40,037 nt of DNA from an uncultured Coriobacteriaceae bacterium (GCA_902795065.1 CADBJR010000032.1:1-40037), one strand, 5' to 3'; counted from the first letter of the stretch, positions 17,756-26,330 are shown. Numbers and translations: made by a program. Notes: generated by a model not told the origin, from the sequence alone.

Positions 17756-17818
17756 GTCGAATTGACACTTTTGGGATAAATGCTCGCGTTCAAATTATCC
17801 CAAAAGTGTCAATTCGAC
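17756..17818. repeat. Long-palindrome repeat (TTTTGGGATAA type, element 3)
   Basis: Perfect 24-bp arms (17756-17779 and 17795-17818, GTCGAATTGACACTTTTGGG with ATAA) flank a 15-nt loop. It differs in sequence from the GGGACRG elements but has the same shape and intergenic position. It lies between the convergent acetyltransferase and metallo-hydrolase genes and could act as a terminator there. Confidence 0.75.
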
Positions 17819-17870
17819 ACCTCGCCTTGGATTCATCCGGTTGATGACGATCGTAGGCGTTGAAACCGAT

Positions 17871-18731
17871 TCATTCTTTCGAATGATTGCCACGGTGTAT
17901 GCAACGTCCTGAATATTGGTCCGAGCAGGTGAGCGCCTGGTCCATGAGAACGATCGACGTGCCTGCAGATACATAGCCGAGGCGGTCGCCCATGAGCTCC
18001 TTCAAGCGGCGGTACTGCTCCGCACCCGTGCAATGGCAGGTGAGGTAGTTTGCGGGGAGGGAGAGGAGCTCCTCCGCCGTCTGCTTGACTCGGTCGCTTT
18101 CCGCGGGCGTGCGCATGAGGTGGAAGCCTCCAATGACATGGGTGATGCGCTCGCCTGCAGTCCAATGCATGATGTTGGCAATGCCGCGATGCGAGCAGCC
18201 TGAGAGCAGCACCCGCAGTGGCCCCTCTTCGACGATGAGGTAGTGCTCGTGGAGGAACTGCTCGGGATGGCGGCCGTCGGAGCGCTCCTCCTCGAGGCCG
18301 TCCGAGTCGATTTCAAATGCCGGCTCGCAGGCGCCGTACGACACGATGGTGAAGCCGTCGCCCAGATCACGGCGGCTGTCTGTGACGATGACCCGCGGGT
18401 TCTCCGCCAGCCCTGCCGGCACTCCGATGTACTTCTCGCCATGCCAGTGGGGGAGGTCGAAGCCTGCATGCACGTAGAGCGGTGCGCGGTCGTTCACCGA
18501 GAAGAACGCGGGGAATCCGCCCGCATGGTCGTAATGACCGTGCGAGAGGACCGCGGTGTCGACGCGTGCGAGATTGACGCCGAGAGCTGCGGCGTTGCCG
18601 AGCAGGGCATCGGTCTGCCCCGCGTCGAAAAGCACGCAGCGTCCGTTCGCCTCGATGAGCAGCGAGAGGCCATGCTCGGCGGCAACGCCGTCGCGGGCTG
18701 CGGTGTTCTCGACGAGTGCGGTGATCCTCAT
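17871..18731 (-). CDS. Metallo-beta-lactamase-fold hydrolase
   Basis: Soluble metallo-hydrolase of 286 aa with an intact metal motif SHGHYDHAGG (His64, His66, Asp68, His69) and later His-containing blocks (SGCSHRGIANIM; HVIGGFHLM). These blocks match the group annotated as 7,8-dihydropterin-6-methyl-4-(beta-D-ribofuranosyl)aminobenzene-5'-phosphate synthase-like (COG1237). The real substrate in bacteria is generally unknown. It is the last gene of a three-gene operon (acetyltransferase, MFS transporter, this gene), 15 bp after the transporter gene. Confidence 0.85.
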   Translation of the reverse strand: MRITALVENTAARDGVAAEHGLSLLIEANGRCVLFDAGQTDALLGNAAALGVNLARVDTAVLSHGHYDHAGGFPAFFSVNDRAPLYVHAGFDLPHWHGEKYIGVPAGLAENPRVIVTDSRRDLGDGFTIVSYGACEPAFEIDSDGLEEERSDGRHPEQFLHEHYLIVEEGPLRVLLSGCSHRGIANIMHWTAGERITHVIGGFHLMRTPAESDRVKQTAEELLSLPANYLTCHCTGAEQYRRLKELMGDRLGYVSAGTSIVLMDQALTCSDQYSGRCIHRGNHSKE

Positions 18732-18746
18732 GGCGGTCTCCAGTCC

Positions 18747-20057
18747 CTAGGCCCGCTCCTCCTTGCGGATGAGCCACGTCACCACGAAGGTGAGCAGCGA
18801 AACCGCGGCGCCCGCGATGAAGATGAGCGAGCTCGGCGTGAAGTCGTCGCCCACCACGCCCACGCCGATAACGCCCGACGAAGCGCTCACGAGCGAACCG
18901 ATCCACGGTCCGATGAGCATGGGCACGAGCACCACGCTGAAGATGCGGATGCCCTGCGTGAGGCCGACGTGCCCGGGCGGGGTGCTGTTGCGGATGGCAG
19001 CAGAGAAGCACGCGACCGAGCCCAGATAGCCCGCGAGCATGAACATGCTGCCGATGAAGACGCCCGGCGCTGCGGTGATGGCGGTGAGCAGCACGCAGCC
19101 TGCGATGAAGAAGACGAGCGGCAGCGTGATGGTCTTCGAGAAGCCTTGGCTGTCCACACGGCGCCCGTAGAGGATGGTGAACACGCTCGCGATGACGATG
19201 CACGGAGCCATCACCAGCACGTAGTTCTCGCCGAGGATGTAGGGAAGGCGCAGGTAGAGCACGTAGTAGGGCATGAAGACCTGCATGGCGCAGGCAAAGA
19301 TGCAGTAGCCTGCGAGCACGAGGTAGAGCATGCGGTTGCCGCGCACCGAGGAGGGCTTGAATCCCCAGAGGAGCTCGTCGAGATAGGCTGCATCGCGCTT
19401 GGGCTCGGGGTGCGACTCGTCCATGCAGAGCGCGGAGACGACGCCCGTGGCGATGACCACGCCGCCGATGATGGTGAAGAAGAGCGGGTAGTTGTAGGTG
19501 ACGCTGCCGTCATCGCCCACGATCATGAGGAACATGGCGCCGCCGAAGACCACGAGCATGCTGAGCAGGGGCATGGCGGAGTTCACACCCTCCACGCGTC
19601 CGCGGTTGGTCTCGTCGGTGATGTCGGTGAGCCAGGCGTTGAAGCAGGCGTCGTTGGCGAGGCTGCCGAAGAAGGTCATGAGGCAGTCGAAGCCGATGGT
19701 GAGCGAGATGCCCAGGGCGGCAGCGGCGGCTGCATCGCGCGCGAGCGCCGCGGAGACCTGCTGCAGCACGGCGAACGCGCAGATCGTGAGGCCCCAGATG
19801 AGGGTGCCCGCTACCACGAACAACTTGCGCTTGCCCACGCGGTCGGACCACGTGCCCACGAGCAGCGTGGTGGCGGTGGCCGTGGCGGCCGATGCGCTCA
19901 CCATGAGGGCGACGTCGGAGAGCGACGCCCCGAAGGCATCCTGGATGAACAGGTTGAAGAAGTTGTTCTCCACCGCCCAGGCGATCTGCCCCACGAGGGC
20001 GAGCAGCACGATGACGAGCCAGGTTCTGCGGTCGAGCGGCTTCTTTGCGGCTTCCAT
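18747..20057 (-). CDS. MFS transporter
   Basis: Major facilitator of 436 aa with twelve predicted helices. The loop 2-3 motif appears as GTWSDRVGKRK (about residues 68-78). The protein has a central charged loop (DESHPEPKRDAAYLDELLWG). This arrangement resembles GPH/SLC45-like and other sugar or drug carriers, and no substrate can be assigned. The start codon is 1 bp after the stop of the sugar O-acetyltransferase gene, so the two are coupled. Pairing with a sugar acetyltransferase hints at sugar export or detoxification, which is inference. Confidence 0.85.
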   Translation of the reverse strand: MEAAKKPLDRRTWLVIVLLALVGQIAWAVENNFFNLFIQDAFGASLSDVALMVSASAATATATTLLVGTWSDRVGKRKLFVVAGTLIWGLTICAFAVLQQVSAALARDAAAAAALGISLTIGFDCLMTFFGSLANDACFNAWLTDITDETNRGRVEGVNSAMPLLSMLVVFGGAMFLMIVGDDGSVTYNYPLFFTIIGGVVIATGVVSALCMDESHPEPKRDAAYLDELLWGFKPSSVRGNRMLYLVLAGYCIFACAMQVFMPYYVLYLRLPYILGENYVLVMAPCIVIASVFTILYGRRVDSQGFSKTITLPLVFFIAGCVLLTAITAAPGVFIGSMFMLAGYLGSVACFSAAIRNSTPPGHVGLTQGIRIFSVVLVPMLIGPWIGSLVSASSGVIGVGVVGDDFTPSSLIFIAGAAVSLLTFVVTWLIRKEERA

Positions 20058-20058
20058 G

Positions 20059-20646
20059 TCAGAGCTCCTCGAAGTTGACGCGGTCGTCTTCGGACAGCGG
20101 GCGGATCACACGGCACGGCACGCCCATGGCGAGGCTGTTCGCGGGGATGTCGCGCGTGACCACGCTGCCCGCGCCGATGACGCAGCCTTCGCCGATGTGC
20201 ACGCCGGGCAGCACCGTCACGTTGCCCCCGAACCAGCAGTTATCGTCGATGGTGATGGGTTTGGCGCATTCCATGCCCGTGTTGCGCTGATTGTGGAGCA
20301 GCGGGTGCAGCGCCGTGTAGGCGCCGAAGCGCGGGCCGATGAAGACATGGCTGCCAATCGAGATGGGCGCGCAGTCCATGAGGTAGCAGTCATGGTTGAT
20401 GAACGATCCCGCTCCGATGCTCACGTTGAAGCCGTAGTCCACCATGAAGGGGGAGAGGATCTCGCAGGGCTCATCCAGCCTGCCGACGATGCGTCGCAGC
20501 AGTCCGAGGCGCTCCTCGAGCGCGGACGGTGCGAGCGCGTTGAACTGCCAGCAGAGGTCCTTCACCGCAAGGCGCAGTTTGGCGAGGCTCGGGTCGAAGT
20601 TGGCGTCGTACCACATGCCTGCCTCCATGCGTTGTCGTTCGGTCAT
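20059..20646 (-). CDS. Sugar O-acetyltransferase (Maa/NodL/LacA type, left-handed beta helix)
   Basis: Transfers acetyl from acetyl-CoA to a sugar hydroxyl. The 195-aa protein has the Maa-type N-terminal helical cap (MEAGMWYDANFDPSLAKLR) and then hexapeptide repeats of a left-handed beta helix (IGAGSFINHDCYLMD; ISIGSHVFIGP; VHIGEGCVIGAGSVVTRDIP). The conserved catalytic His is probably in SFINHDC. ATG 20646 follows GGAGCGCGC; the longer frame to 20682 lacks a ribosome-binding site. First gene of the minus-strand operon, divergent from a TetR gene and sharing a palindromic operator with it. Confidence 0.88.
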   Translation of the reverse strand: MTERQRMEAGMWYDANFDPSLAKLRLAVKDLCWQFNALAPSALEERLGLLRRIVGRLDEPCEILSPFMVDYGFNVSIGAGSFINHDCYLMDCAPISIGSHVFIGPRFGAYTALHPLLHNQRNTGMECAKPITIDDNCWFGGNVTVLPGVHIGEGCVIGAGSVVTRDIPANSLAMGVPCRVIRPLSEDDRVNFEEL

Positions 20647-20692
20647 GCGCGCTCCAATCATTCTGCAGGATGCCCACTCCATGGTAGCCGTT

Positions 20693-20720
20693 CTGTTATA
20701 TAATGCATGTTATAAAACAG
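20693..20720. promoter_or_regulatory. Palindromic TetR operator overlapping a TATAAT box
   Basis: A 28-bp imperfect palindrome (CTGTT-n-TATAA ... TTATA-n-AACAG) is centred between the divergent sugar acetyltransferase and TetR genes. The TATAAT at 20699-20704 lies inside it, so a bound repressor would block the tetR promoter and probably the opposite one. Confidence 0.7.
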
Positions 20721-20744
20721 GTGCCGCCGATGCGGGGAGTGCAT

Positions 20745-21329
20745 ATGCCGCCCAAGCCCAAGGTGACGCGTGATGGCATCATCGCCACTGCGTTCGAGCT
20801 GGTCCGAACGCATGGCCACGAGCAGCTCAACACGCGCAAGCTCGCATCCGAGCTGGGATGCTCCACGCAGCCGCTGCTCTATTGGTTCGACTCGATGGAG
20901 GAGATCCGCCGCGAGACGTATGCCGCTGCTGACGGCTTCCACACGGGCTTCATCTTGGAGGGCATCGGGCACGCTGACGATCCGCTGCTCGCGCTCGGCA
21001 TCAACTACGTGCGCTTCGGGTATGAGGAGCCGCGCCTGTTCCGGTTCCTGTTCCAGACGGACGGCCTCGGCGCGCAGGATATCGGGGCGCTGCTCGACAG
21101 CCCCGACCTTGGGCAGATGATCGGGCTCGTCGCGCAGGAGGTCGGCATCTCCGAGTTCGATGCGCGGACGGTGTTCCTGTCGCTGTTCATCGCGGCGCAC
21201 GGGTATGCGAGCCTGCTCGCCAACAACGCCATCTCGTTCGACGAAGAGATCGTCTCGATGGCTTTGACCAGCGCCTATATGGGCGCGATCGCTCAACTAG
21301 AGGAGAAGGACCATGAAACTGCTCGATAA
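20745..21329 (+). CDS. TetR-family transcriptional regulator
   Basis: One-component repressor of 194 aa. The helix-turn-helix is at about 10-45 (TRDGIIATAFELVRTHGHEQ, then TRKLASELGCSTQPLLYWF), followed by a C-terminal ligand domain with the DGFHTGFILEGI and RLFRFLFQTDG helices. ATG 20745 is preferred because GGGAG lies 6 bp upstream; ATG 20703 lies within the operator palindrome. The end overlaps the CPBP protease gene by 17 bp, so the two are co-transcribed. The palindrome at 20693-20720 is the likely target, giving autoregulation and control of the divergent operon. Confidence 0.88.
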   Translation: MPPKPKVTRDGIIATAFELVRTHGHEQLNTRKLASELGCSTQPLLYWFDSMEEIRRETYAAADGFHTGFILEGIGHADDPLLALGINYVRFGYEEPRLFRFLFQTDGLGAQDIGALLDSPDLGQMIGLVAQEVGISEFDARTVFLSLFIAAHGYASLLANNAISFDEEIVSMALTSAYMGAIAQLEEKDHETAR

Positions 21330-22077
21330 GCTCTACGAGAAGAACCATCTGACGTTCGCCATCGTGTGGATCGTCGCCTACGTGGTGATCGCATCCACGG
21401 CGGACGGCATCTCGCTCGATCTGGGCACTGCGAAACTCGTCACCGTGCCCGTGCTCGCTGCGCTCACGGCGCTCCTGTGGGCATGGATCCGCCATGCGAA
21501 GCTGGAGGGGTTCTTCTTCCTCCGCAAGCCCCTGGTTCCTGCGGCGCGACTGCTCTTCTACCTGCCGCTCGTCGTCATCGCGACCAAGAAGGTCTGGCTC
21601 GGCATGACGCTGGGGGCAACGCCTCTTGAGTGTGCGCTCTGGGTGGTCTCCATGTGCTGCGTGGGCATTATCGAGGAGCTCATCTTCCGCGGCCTCTTGT
21701 TCCGTGCCATCGAGGAGGACAGTCGCATGCAGGCCATCGTCATCACGTCCATCACCTTCGGCATCGGCCATATCGTGAACCTCTTCAATGCCAGCGGCAT
21801 GGGCCTCGTCCTGACCATCGGGCAGATCGTCTTCGCAGTTGCCGTGGGGTTCATGCTGGTGGAGGTCATGCTCAAGAGCGGGAGCATGTGGCCGTGCATC
21901 ATCTTCCACATCGTGAATAACGCGCTCTCGACCTTCGAGGACGAGGCCGCCATGCTCGCGCTGTTCGGGTCCGAGGAGATGGCCGTCGCCGTGGCGGTGG
22001 GCACCGGAGCGCTGATCGCGGTCGCCTATGCGATCTTCCTTGCCAAGACCCTTCCCGATGCGGAGGAGGCAAGGTAG
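21313..22077 (+). CDS. CPBP-family intramembrane metalloprotease (CAAX-protease-like)
   Basis: Membrane protease of the Abi/CPBP group, 254 aa, about eight helices. All three family motifs are present: EELIFR (Glu121, Glu122, Arg126), FGIGH (Phe149, His153) and HIVNN (His199, Asn203). Bacterial members are linked to bacteriocin self-immunity or peptide maturation, though most are uncharacterised. ATG 21313 follows GGAGAAGGACC and overlaps the tetR stop. Its regulation by the co-transcribed TetR is likely. Confidence 0.87.
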   Translation: MKLLDKLYEKNHLTFAIVWIVAYVVIASTADGISLDLGTAKLVTVPVLAALTALLWAWIRHAKLEGFFFLRKPLVPAARLLFYLPLVVIATKKVWLGMTLGATPLECALWVVSMCCVGIIEELIFRGLLFRAIEEDSRMQAIVITSITFGIGHIVNLFNASGMGLVLTIGQIVFAVAVGFMLVEVMLKSGSMWPCIIFHIVNNALSTFEDEAAMLALFGSEEMAVAVAVGTGALIAVAYAIFLAKTLPDAEEAR

Positions 22078-22088
22078 CACCGCGCCTT

Positions 22089-22124
22089 CCTGTTTGGGTA
22101 TTCTTGATACGTGTTCCAAACAGG
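22089..22124 (+). promoter_or_regulatory. Inverted repeat covering the ribosome-binding site of the NdpA-like gene
   Basis: Perfect 9-bp arms CCTGTTTGG (22089-22097) and CCAAACAGG (22116-22124) are 18 nt apart. The right arm includes the start of the CAGGAGGG ribosome-binding site for ATG 22135. It may be a protein operator, or an RNA hairpin masking the site if transcription starts upstream. Confidence 0.5.
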
Positions 22125-22134
22125 AGGGAAGACC

Positions 22135-23151
22135 ATGCTCCGTGTGCTCCACGCCATTCTCCACGCCTTCGACTTCGAGGTGGGCAGCGCCTACCTCTCG
22201 CAGGCGGAGCTGCCGCTCGACGACCGCCAGACCAAGAGCTACGTGCAGCGGCATCTGCGCCGCATCACCGCGAGCCCCGAGAGCCGCGCCGGCCAGCTCG
22301 TGGATTACCTTTCCGGCGGAGACGGCTTCGTGGAGCTCTCCATCTCGATCGCCCAATGGTTTTGGGAGGAGCTCCGCCGCGCCGACGCCGTGGAGCAGGC
22401 GGACCTGCTCGTGGCCGAGTTCGAGGAGACGGCAGATATCAAGGCCTCCTCGGGCGAGGACGAGGTCGCCGCTTCGTTCGACGGCGATGCGCCGCGGTAC
22501 TTCGCCGTCCTCGTGCTGCCGCGCAAGCTCACGTTCTCCCATGAGCTCGACATCGACGCGAACGGCATCTACCGTACGGACGGCACCCTGCCGAGCCCCA
22601 CGCAGAAGATCGTGAGCTACCTGCTCGTGAACGAGCGGACCATGGCCATCGATTTCTCCGACAAGCCCCGCCTCATCGCGGGCCGCGAGGTCAACGTGAT
22701 CGCCGACGACTTCCTCAAGTGCCATGCGCGCCCGTCGGGACGCGATATCTTCGCAGCGGTCTCGTCCATCGTGGAGGAGGTTGCCGAGCAGGCGGGGCTC
22801 AACCCTGCGCTCGAGGTATCGCGCGCCAAGGCGGTGCTCGCCCGCGAGGCGGAGGAGGGCGAGATGGTCTCGCCCCTGCACGTCGGACGCCGCGTGTTCG
22901 CCGACCGCGAGGACCTGGTGGAGCGCTACGAGCGCGAGACCGCCCAACAGCAGCTGCCCGACGAGGTCCCCGTGCGGCGCGGTGCCGCCAACCGCATGGC
23001 CAAGACCCACAGCATCCGCACCGACACCGGCGTCACCATCACCTTCCCGTCCGAGCTCGCCGACCGCAAGGGCTACATCGACTTCACGCGCGAGGACGAC
23101 GGAAGGCTCACCATCACCATCTCGAACGTCTCGCGCATCGACAACCGCTAG
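22135..23151 (+). CDS. Nucleoid-associated protein, NdpA/YejK-like (PF04245)
   Basis: DNA-associated protein of 338 aa resembling the 37-kDa nucleoid-associated family. Similar features are the N-terminal HAILHAFDFEVG start, the middle RYFAVLVLPRKLTFSH strand pair, the NVIADDFLKCHARPSGRD block and a C-terminal beta-rich part (GVTITFPSELADRKGYIDF). The family binds the nucleoid; its exact function is unclear. ATG 22135 follows CAGGAGGGAAGACC. It is first in a tight operon with Hsp33 (9 bp gap), a PF06541 protein and a GyrI-like protein. Confidence 0.75.
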   Translation: MLRVLHAILHAFDFEVGSAYLSQAELPLDDRQTKSYVQRHLRRITASPESRAGQLVDYLSGGDGFVELSISIAQWFWEELRRADAVEQADLLVAEFEETADIKASSGEDEVAASFDGDAPRYFAVLVLPRKLTFSHELDIDANGIYRTDGTLPSPTQKIVSYLLVNERTMAIDFSDKPRLIAGREVNVIADDFLKCHARPSGRDIFAAVSSIVEEVAEQAGLNPALEVSRAKAVLAREAEEGEMVSPLHVGRRVFADREDLVERYERETAQQQLPDEVPVRRGAANRMAKTHSIRTDTGVTITFPSELADRKGYIDFTREDDGRLTITISNVSRIDNR

Positions 23152-23160
23152 GGGGTTCCC

Positions 23161-24099
23161 ATGCCTGAGGGCAACGTCATCGATTTCGAAGCCGAGAAGG
23201 TGCGCCTTGGCGATCATCTGGTACGCGGCACGGCGGCCGACGGCTTCATCCGCGCCGTCGCGGTGACGGCGCGCGGCGTGGTCCAGACCGCGCACGAGAA
23301 CCACGGCACGAGCGCGGTCGCCTCGGCAGCGCTCGGGCGCCTCATGATGGGCGCCCTCATGATGGCGTCCATCTTCAAGAGCGAGGACGAGCTGCTCACC
23401 CTGCAGGTGAAGGGCGACGGCCCGCTCGGCGGCCTCACCGTCACGGCCAATAACAGGGGGCAGGTCAAGGGCTTCGCCAACCATCCGCACGTGTGGGTGG
23501 CGCCCCGTGCGGAGGGCAAGCTCGATGTGGGCGCGGCCGTGGGCAAGGGCACGCTCTCGGTGGTGCGCGACCTGCCGGGCATGGAACCCTACACGAGCCA
23601 GACCGAGCTCGTCTCGGGCGAGATCGGCGATGACCTCGCCGCGTACTTCCTGCTCTCCGACCAGATTCCCACCTCCGTGGGCGTGGGCGTGCTCGTGAAC
23701 GGCGATACGAGCATCCGCCAGGCGGGCGGCTTCATCATCCAGCTCATGCCCGGCTACGACGATGAGCTCGTGGACGAGCTCGAGGCCGCCCTCGCGGGTG
23801 TCTCGTCGGTGACCGACCTGCTCGAGCAGGGCCTGGATCCCGCGGGCATCCTGCGCACGCTCCTCGCGGACTTCGATTTCCAGGAGCTCGAGGTCGCGCC
23901 GGTGGAGTTCCACTGCAGCTGCGACCACGAGCGGGCTTCGCGCGCCGTGCTCGCGCTCGGCCGCGAGGAGATCGAGGACATGATCGCCAAGAACGAGACC
24001 GCCGAGGCGCACTGCCACTTCTGCGGCAGGGTCCACTATCTCACGCCCGACGAGCTGTGCGCATTGCTCGAGCGCACCATCCATTCCGAGGAGGATTGA
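23161..24099 (+). CDS. hslO: Redox-regulated chaperone Hsp33
   Basis: Cytoplasmic holdase chaperone activated by oxidation, 312 aa. The N-terminal substrate-binding domain is recognisable (GFIRAVAVTARGVVQTA; LLTLQVKGDGPLGGL; GFANHP). The C-terminal redox zinc site is complete: C252-S-C254 and C285-H-F-C288. Oxidation of these cysteines releases zinc and activates the protein in characterised homologues. ATG 23161 follows AGGGGGTTCCC, 9 bp after the previous stop, and the next gene begins 1 bp after its end. Confidence 0.95.
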   Translation: MPEGNVIDFEAEKVRLGDHLVRGTAADGFIRAVAVTARGVVQTAHENHGTSAVASAALGRLMMGALMMASIFKSEDELLTLQVKGDGPLGGLTVTANNRGQVKGFANHPHVWVAPRAEGKLDVGAAVGKGTLSVVRDLPGMEPYTSQTELVSGEIGDDLAAYFLLSDQIPTSVGVGVLVNGDTSIRQAGGFIIQLMPGYDDELVDELEAALAGVSSVTDLLEQGLDPAGILRTLLADFDFQELEVAPVEFHCSCDHERASRAVLALGREEIEDMIAKNETAEAHCHFCGRVHYLTPDELCALLERTIHSEED

Positions 24100-24100
24100 C

Positions 24101-25306
24101 GTGGCGAAGACCGTCGTTCCCGAGCATGAGGGTGAGAGGTATCCCTTCCTGATCCGCGTCTTCGGCGTGCTCTCGATCATCGCAGGCGTCGTGCAGATCG
24201 TCGGCATGGTGCTCGCGGTGCTCATCCTCGTCGCGCTCATCCGCAACGGGTTCGACTTCTCGCAGTTCGAGATGACGGGCCATGCGTCGCTCACCACGCT
24301 CATCGTGGGAGCGGTCCTCATCCTGGTCTCCATCGTCCTTGCCGTGCTGTTCCTCATGCTGGGCGTGCGGCTCCTCCGCCGCAAGCATGAGAAGGCGGCG
24401 CTGCTCTGCAGCATCATGATCGCTTTCGAGGCTGTCGACCTCGTATGCCGCTTCATGCTCGGGGGCTTCGGCACCGAACTGATCGTCCCGTTCGCCAACA
24501 TGCTCATCCTGTTCGCGCTCGAGGCGTATTCCGACCCGGCGCTGCGCGAGGAGCGCCTCCTTCAGTTCAGGCTGAGGGAGTACGAGGACAGATCCGCGCA
24601 GATAGACGGCACGCTGGGCCGTGACGCTACGGGCAGGGGCTACATCACCCTGAACTTCTTCAACGTGTTCTGGGTGTTCGTGATCTGCAGCGTCCTCGGC
24701 CTCCTTCTCGAGATCGTCTGGCACGTCGTGGTGGTCGACCCCGGCGTGTACGAGGACCGTGCGGGCCTGCTCTACGGACCGTTCAGCCCCATCTACGGCT
24801 TCGGCGCGGTGCTCATGACCGTCGCGCTCAATCGCCGCTACAAGAGCAACCTCTTGGTGATCTTCCTCGTGGCGGGCTTCATCGGCGCTGCATTCGAATT
24901 CTTCGTGAGCTGGTTCATGGAGACCGCATTCGGCATCGTGGCCTGGGACTACACCGGCACGTTCCTCTCCATCGGGGGACGCACCAACTTCATGTTCTTC
25001 TGCATGTGGGGCGCGCTCGGCCTCGTATGGGTGCGCTTCCTGCTGCCGATCATGCTCAAGTGGGTGAACAAGATCCCGTGGAACTGGCGCTACGGTGCGA
25101 CTGCGGTCGCCACCGCGCTCATGCTCGTCGACGGCGTGCTCACGCTCGCGGCATTCGACTGCTGGTACCAGCGCGTGAACGTCACGATGGACTACGAGCA
25201 CGCGTCGGCCATCGTGGCGTTCTGCAACGAGCACTACGACGACGAGTACATGGAGAAACGCTTCCAGTCGATGACCATCACACCCGAGAGCGCCTCGCGC
25301 GCGTAG
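24101..25306 (+). CDS. PF06541-type (ABC_trans_CmpB) multi-pass membrane protein
   Basis: Membrane protein of 401 aa with about nine helices. The C-terminal half carries the typical block of the putative ABC-transporter-permease family PF06541 (RAGLLYGPFSPIYGFGAVLM; AAFEFFVSWFMETAFGIVAWDY). No ATPase partner is present here, and the family has no established transport activity. The first half has helices in the DUF2127-like style (SIIAGVVQIVGMVLAVLILV; LGVRLLRRKHEKAALLC), so the protein may be a fusion. The GTG start at 24101, after GAGGAGGATT, is 1 bp after the hslO stop. Confidence 0.8.
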   Translation: MAKTVVPEHEGERYPFLIRVFGVLSIIAGVVQIVGMVLAVLILVALIRNGFDFSQFEMTGHASLTTLIVGAVLILVSIVLAVLFLMLGVRLLRRKHEKAALLCSIMIAFEAVDLVCRFMLGGFGTELIVPFANMLILFALEAYSDPALREERLLQFRLREYEDRSAQIDGTLGRDATGRGYITLNFFNVFWVFVICSVLGLLLEIVWHVVVVDPGVYEDRAGLLYGPFSPIYGFGAVLMTVALNRRYKSNLLVIFLVAGFIGAAFEFFVSWFMETAFGIVAWDYTGTFLSIGGRTNFMFFCMWGALGLVWVRFLLPIMLKWVNKIPWNWRYGATAVATALMLVDGVLTLAAFDCWYQRVNVTMDYEHASAIVAFCNEHYDDEYMEKRFQSMTITPESASRA

Positions 25307-25330
25307 GGCGCCGTACGGAGGGAGCCTGCC

Positions 25331-25966
25331 ATGCCGTTCGACTTCAAGAAGGAATACAAGGAGTTCTACCTTCCGCCCGCGAAGCCCACCATCGTGGAGG
25401 TGCCTGCCATGCGTTACGTTGCCGTGCGCGGTGCGGGCGATCCCAACGAGGAGGGCGGCGCATATCAGGCGGCGCTCAACCTGCTCTACGGCATCGCGTT
25501 CACCATCAAGATGTCGCCCAAGGCCGGGCACGCCATAGACGGGTATTTCGAGTACGTGGTCCCGCCGCTCGAGGGGTTCTGGTGGCAGGACGGCGTCGCC
25601 GGCGTCGATTACGCGCACAAGGAGAGCTTCCAGTGGATCAGCTGCATCCACCTGCCCGAGTTCGTCACGCGCGAGGAGTTCGATTGGGCGGTGGCGGAGG
25701 CCACGCGCAAGAAGAAGCTCGACTTCTCCGCGGTGGAGTTCATGGAGCTCGAGGAGGGGCTCTGCGTGCAGTGCATGCATCTGGGCCCGTACGACGACGA
25801 GCCCGCAACGGTGGATGCCATGCACGCCTATGCGGAGAGCAGGGGCTACATGCTGGATATCTCGGATGAGCGCCGCCACCACGAGATCTACCTCTCGGAT
25901 GCCCGCCGTACCGCTCCCGAGAAGCTCAAGACCGTCGTCAGGCACCCGATCCGCAGGGTGGGGTAG
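25331..25966 (+). CDS. GyrI-like small-molecule-binding protein (COG4832)
   Basis: Stand-alone effector-binding domain of 211 aa without a DNA-binding region. The N-terminus reads FDFKKEYKEFYLPPAKPTIV, common to COG4832 proteins, followed by GyrI-like strands (MRYVAVRGAGDPNEEGGAYQ; GLCVQCMHLGPYDDEPATVD) and the RRHHEIYLSDARRTAPEKLK end. Relatives bind or hydrolyse small hydrophobic or cytotoxic compounds. ATG 25331 follows GGAGGGAGCCTGCC. Last gene of the NdpA-Hsp33 operon, 24 bp after the membrane protein gene. Confidence 0.85.
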   Translation: MPFDFKKEYKEFYLPPAKPTIVEVPAMRYVAVRGAGDPNEEGGAYQAALNLLYGIAFTIKMSPKAGHAIDGYFEYVVPPLEGFWWQDGVAGVDYAHKESFQWISCIHLPEFVTREEFDWAVAEATRKKKLDFSAVEFMELEEGLCVQCMHLGPYDDEPATVDAMHAYAESRGYMLDISDERRHHEIYLSDARRTAPEKLKTVVRHPIRRVG

Positions 25967-26005
25967 CGCTCGGGGCTTTCACGATACCCTGCTCGGAACC
26001 GCAGT

Positions 26006-26162
26006 GCACCGAAAACCCGCTGACGTATCAGAAACACCTTCCGATGCTATGTGGGGGACTTCTGCTATGAAAAAACAGGAAAATCGACGCAGCAATATGC
26101 AGAATCACGGTTCATGGAAGGGTGGAATTCGAACCGCTGATACGTCAGCGGGTTTTCAGTGC
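26006..26162. mobile_element. MITE-like element with 26-bp terminal inverted repeats
   Basis: The 364-bp gap between the GyrI-like and GH3 genes holds two 26-bp inverted repeats (26006-26031 and 26137-26162) with one mismatch. Their shared core is AAAACCCGCTGACGTATCAG. They enclose 105 bp that is less GC-rich than its surroundings and has no supported ORF. No clear target-site duplication is seen. It could be a non-autonomous transposable element or a very long operator; no transposase is nearby. Confidence 0.55.
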
Positions 26163-26330
26163 CCGGAAGCGCGATCACAGCAGGCAAATAGCGTCGAAAT
26201 GCCCAACCGAACCTCTTTCGGCAAGGAAAAGCCTGCTCGTCTGCTGAATAGTCAATGGGCTGCCGCAACCGATGCTTGACAATCGATGGTGGAAACCGCG
26301 CTGGCGCGTATCGGTCGGAAGGGGTTCGCC

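Noticed and set aside
21187..24507. 1106-aa minus-strand open frame
   Set aside because: Its Arg/His/Asp/Val-rich translation has no domain, and it lies opposite five well-supported plus-strand genes. It is a high-GC shadow. The same applies to long frames at 2386-4254, 15345-17003, 18243-20078, 24041-25945 and 26175-28793.
26120..26150. tRNA-like T-arm on the minus strand (GGTTCGAATTCCACC)
   Set aside because: The T-loop bases are present but the T-stem does not pair, and no acceptor, D or anticodon stem could be fitted. The sequence falls at the edge of the inverted-repeat element.
25815..26279. 154-aa plus-strand frame running into the inverted-repeat element
   Set aside because: It overlaps the GyrI-like gene in another frame, has no ribosome-binding site and no recognisable domain.
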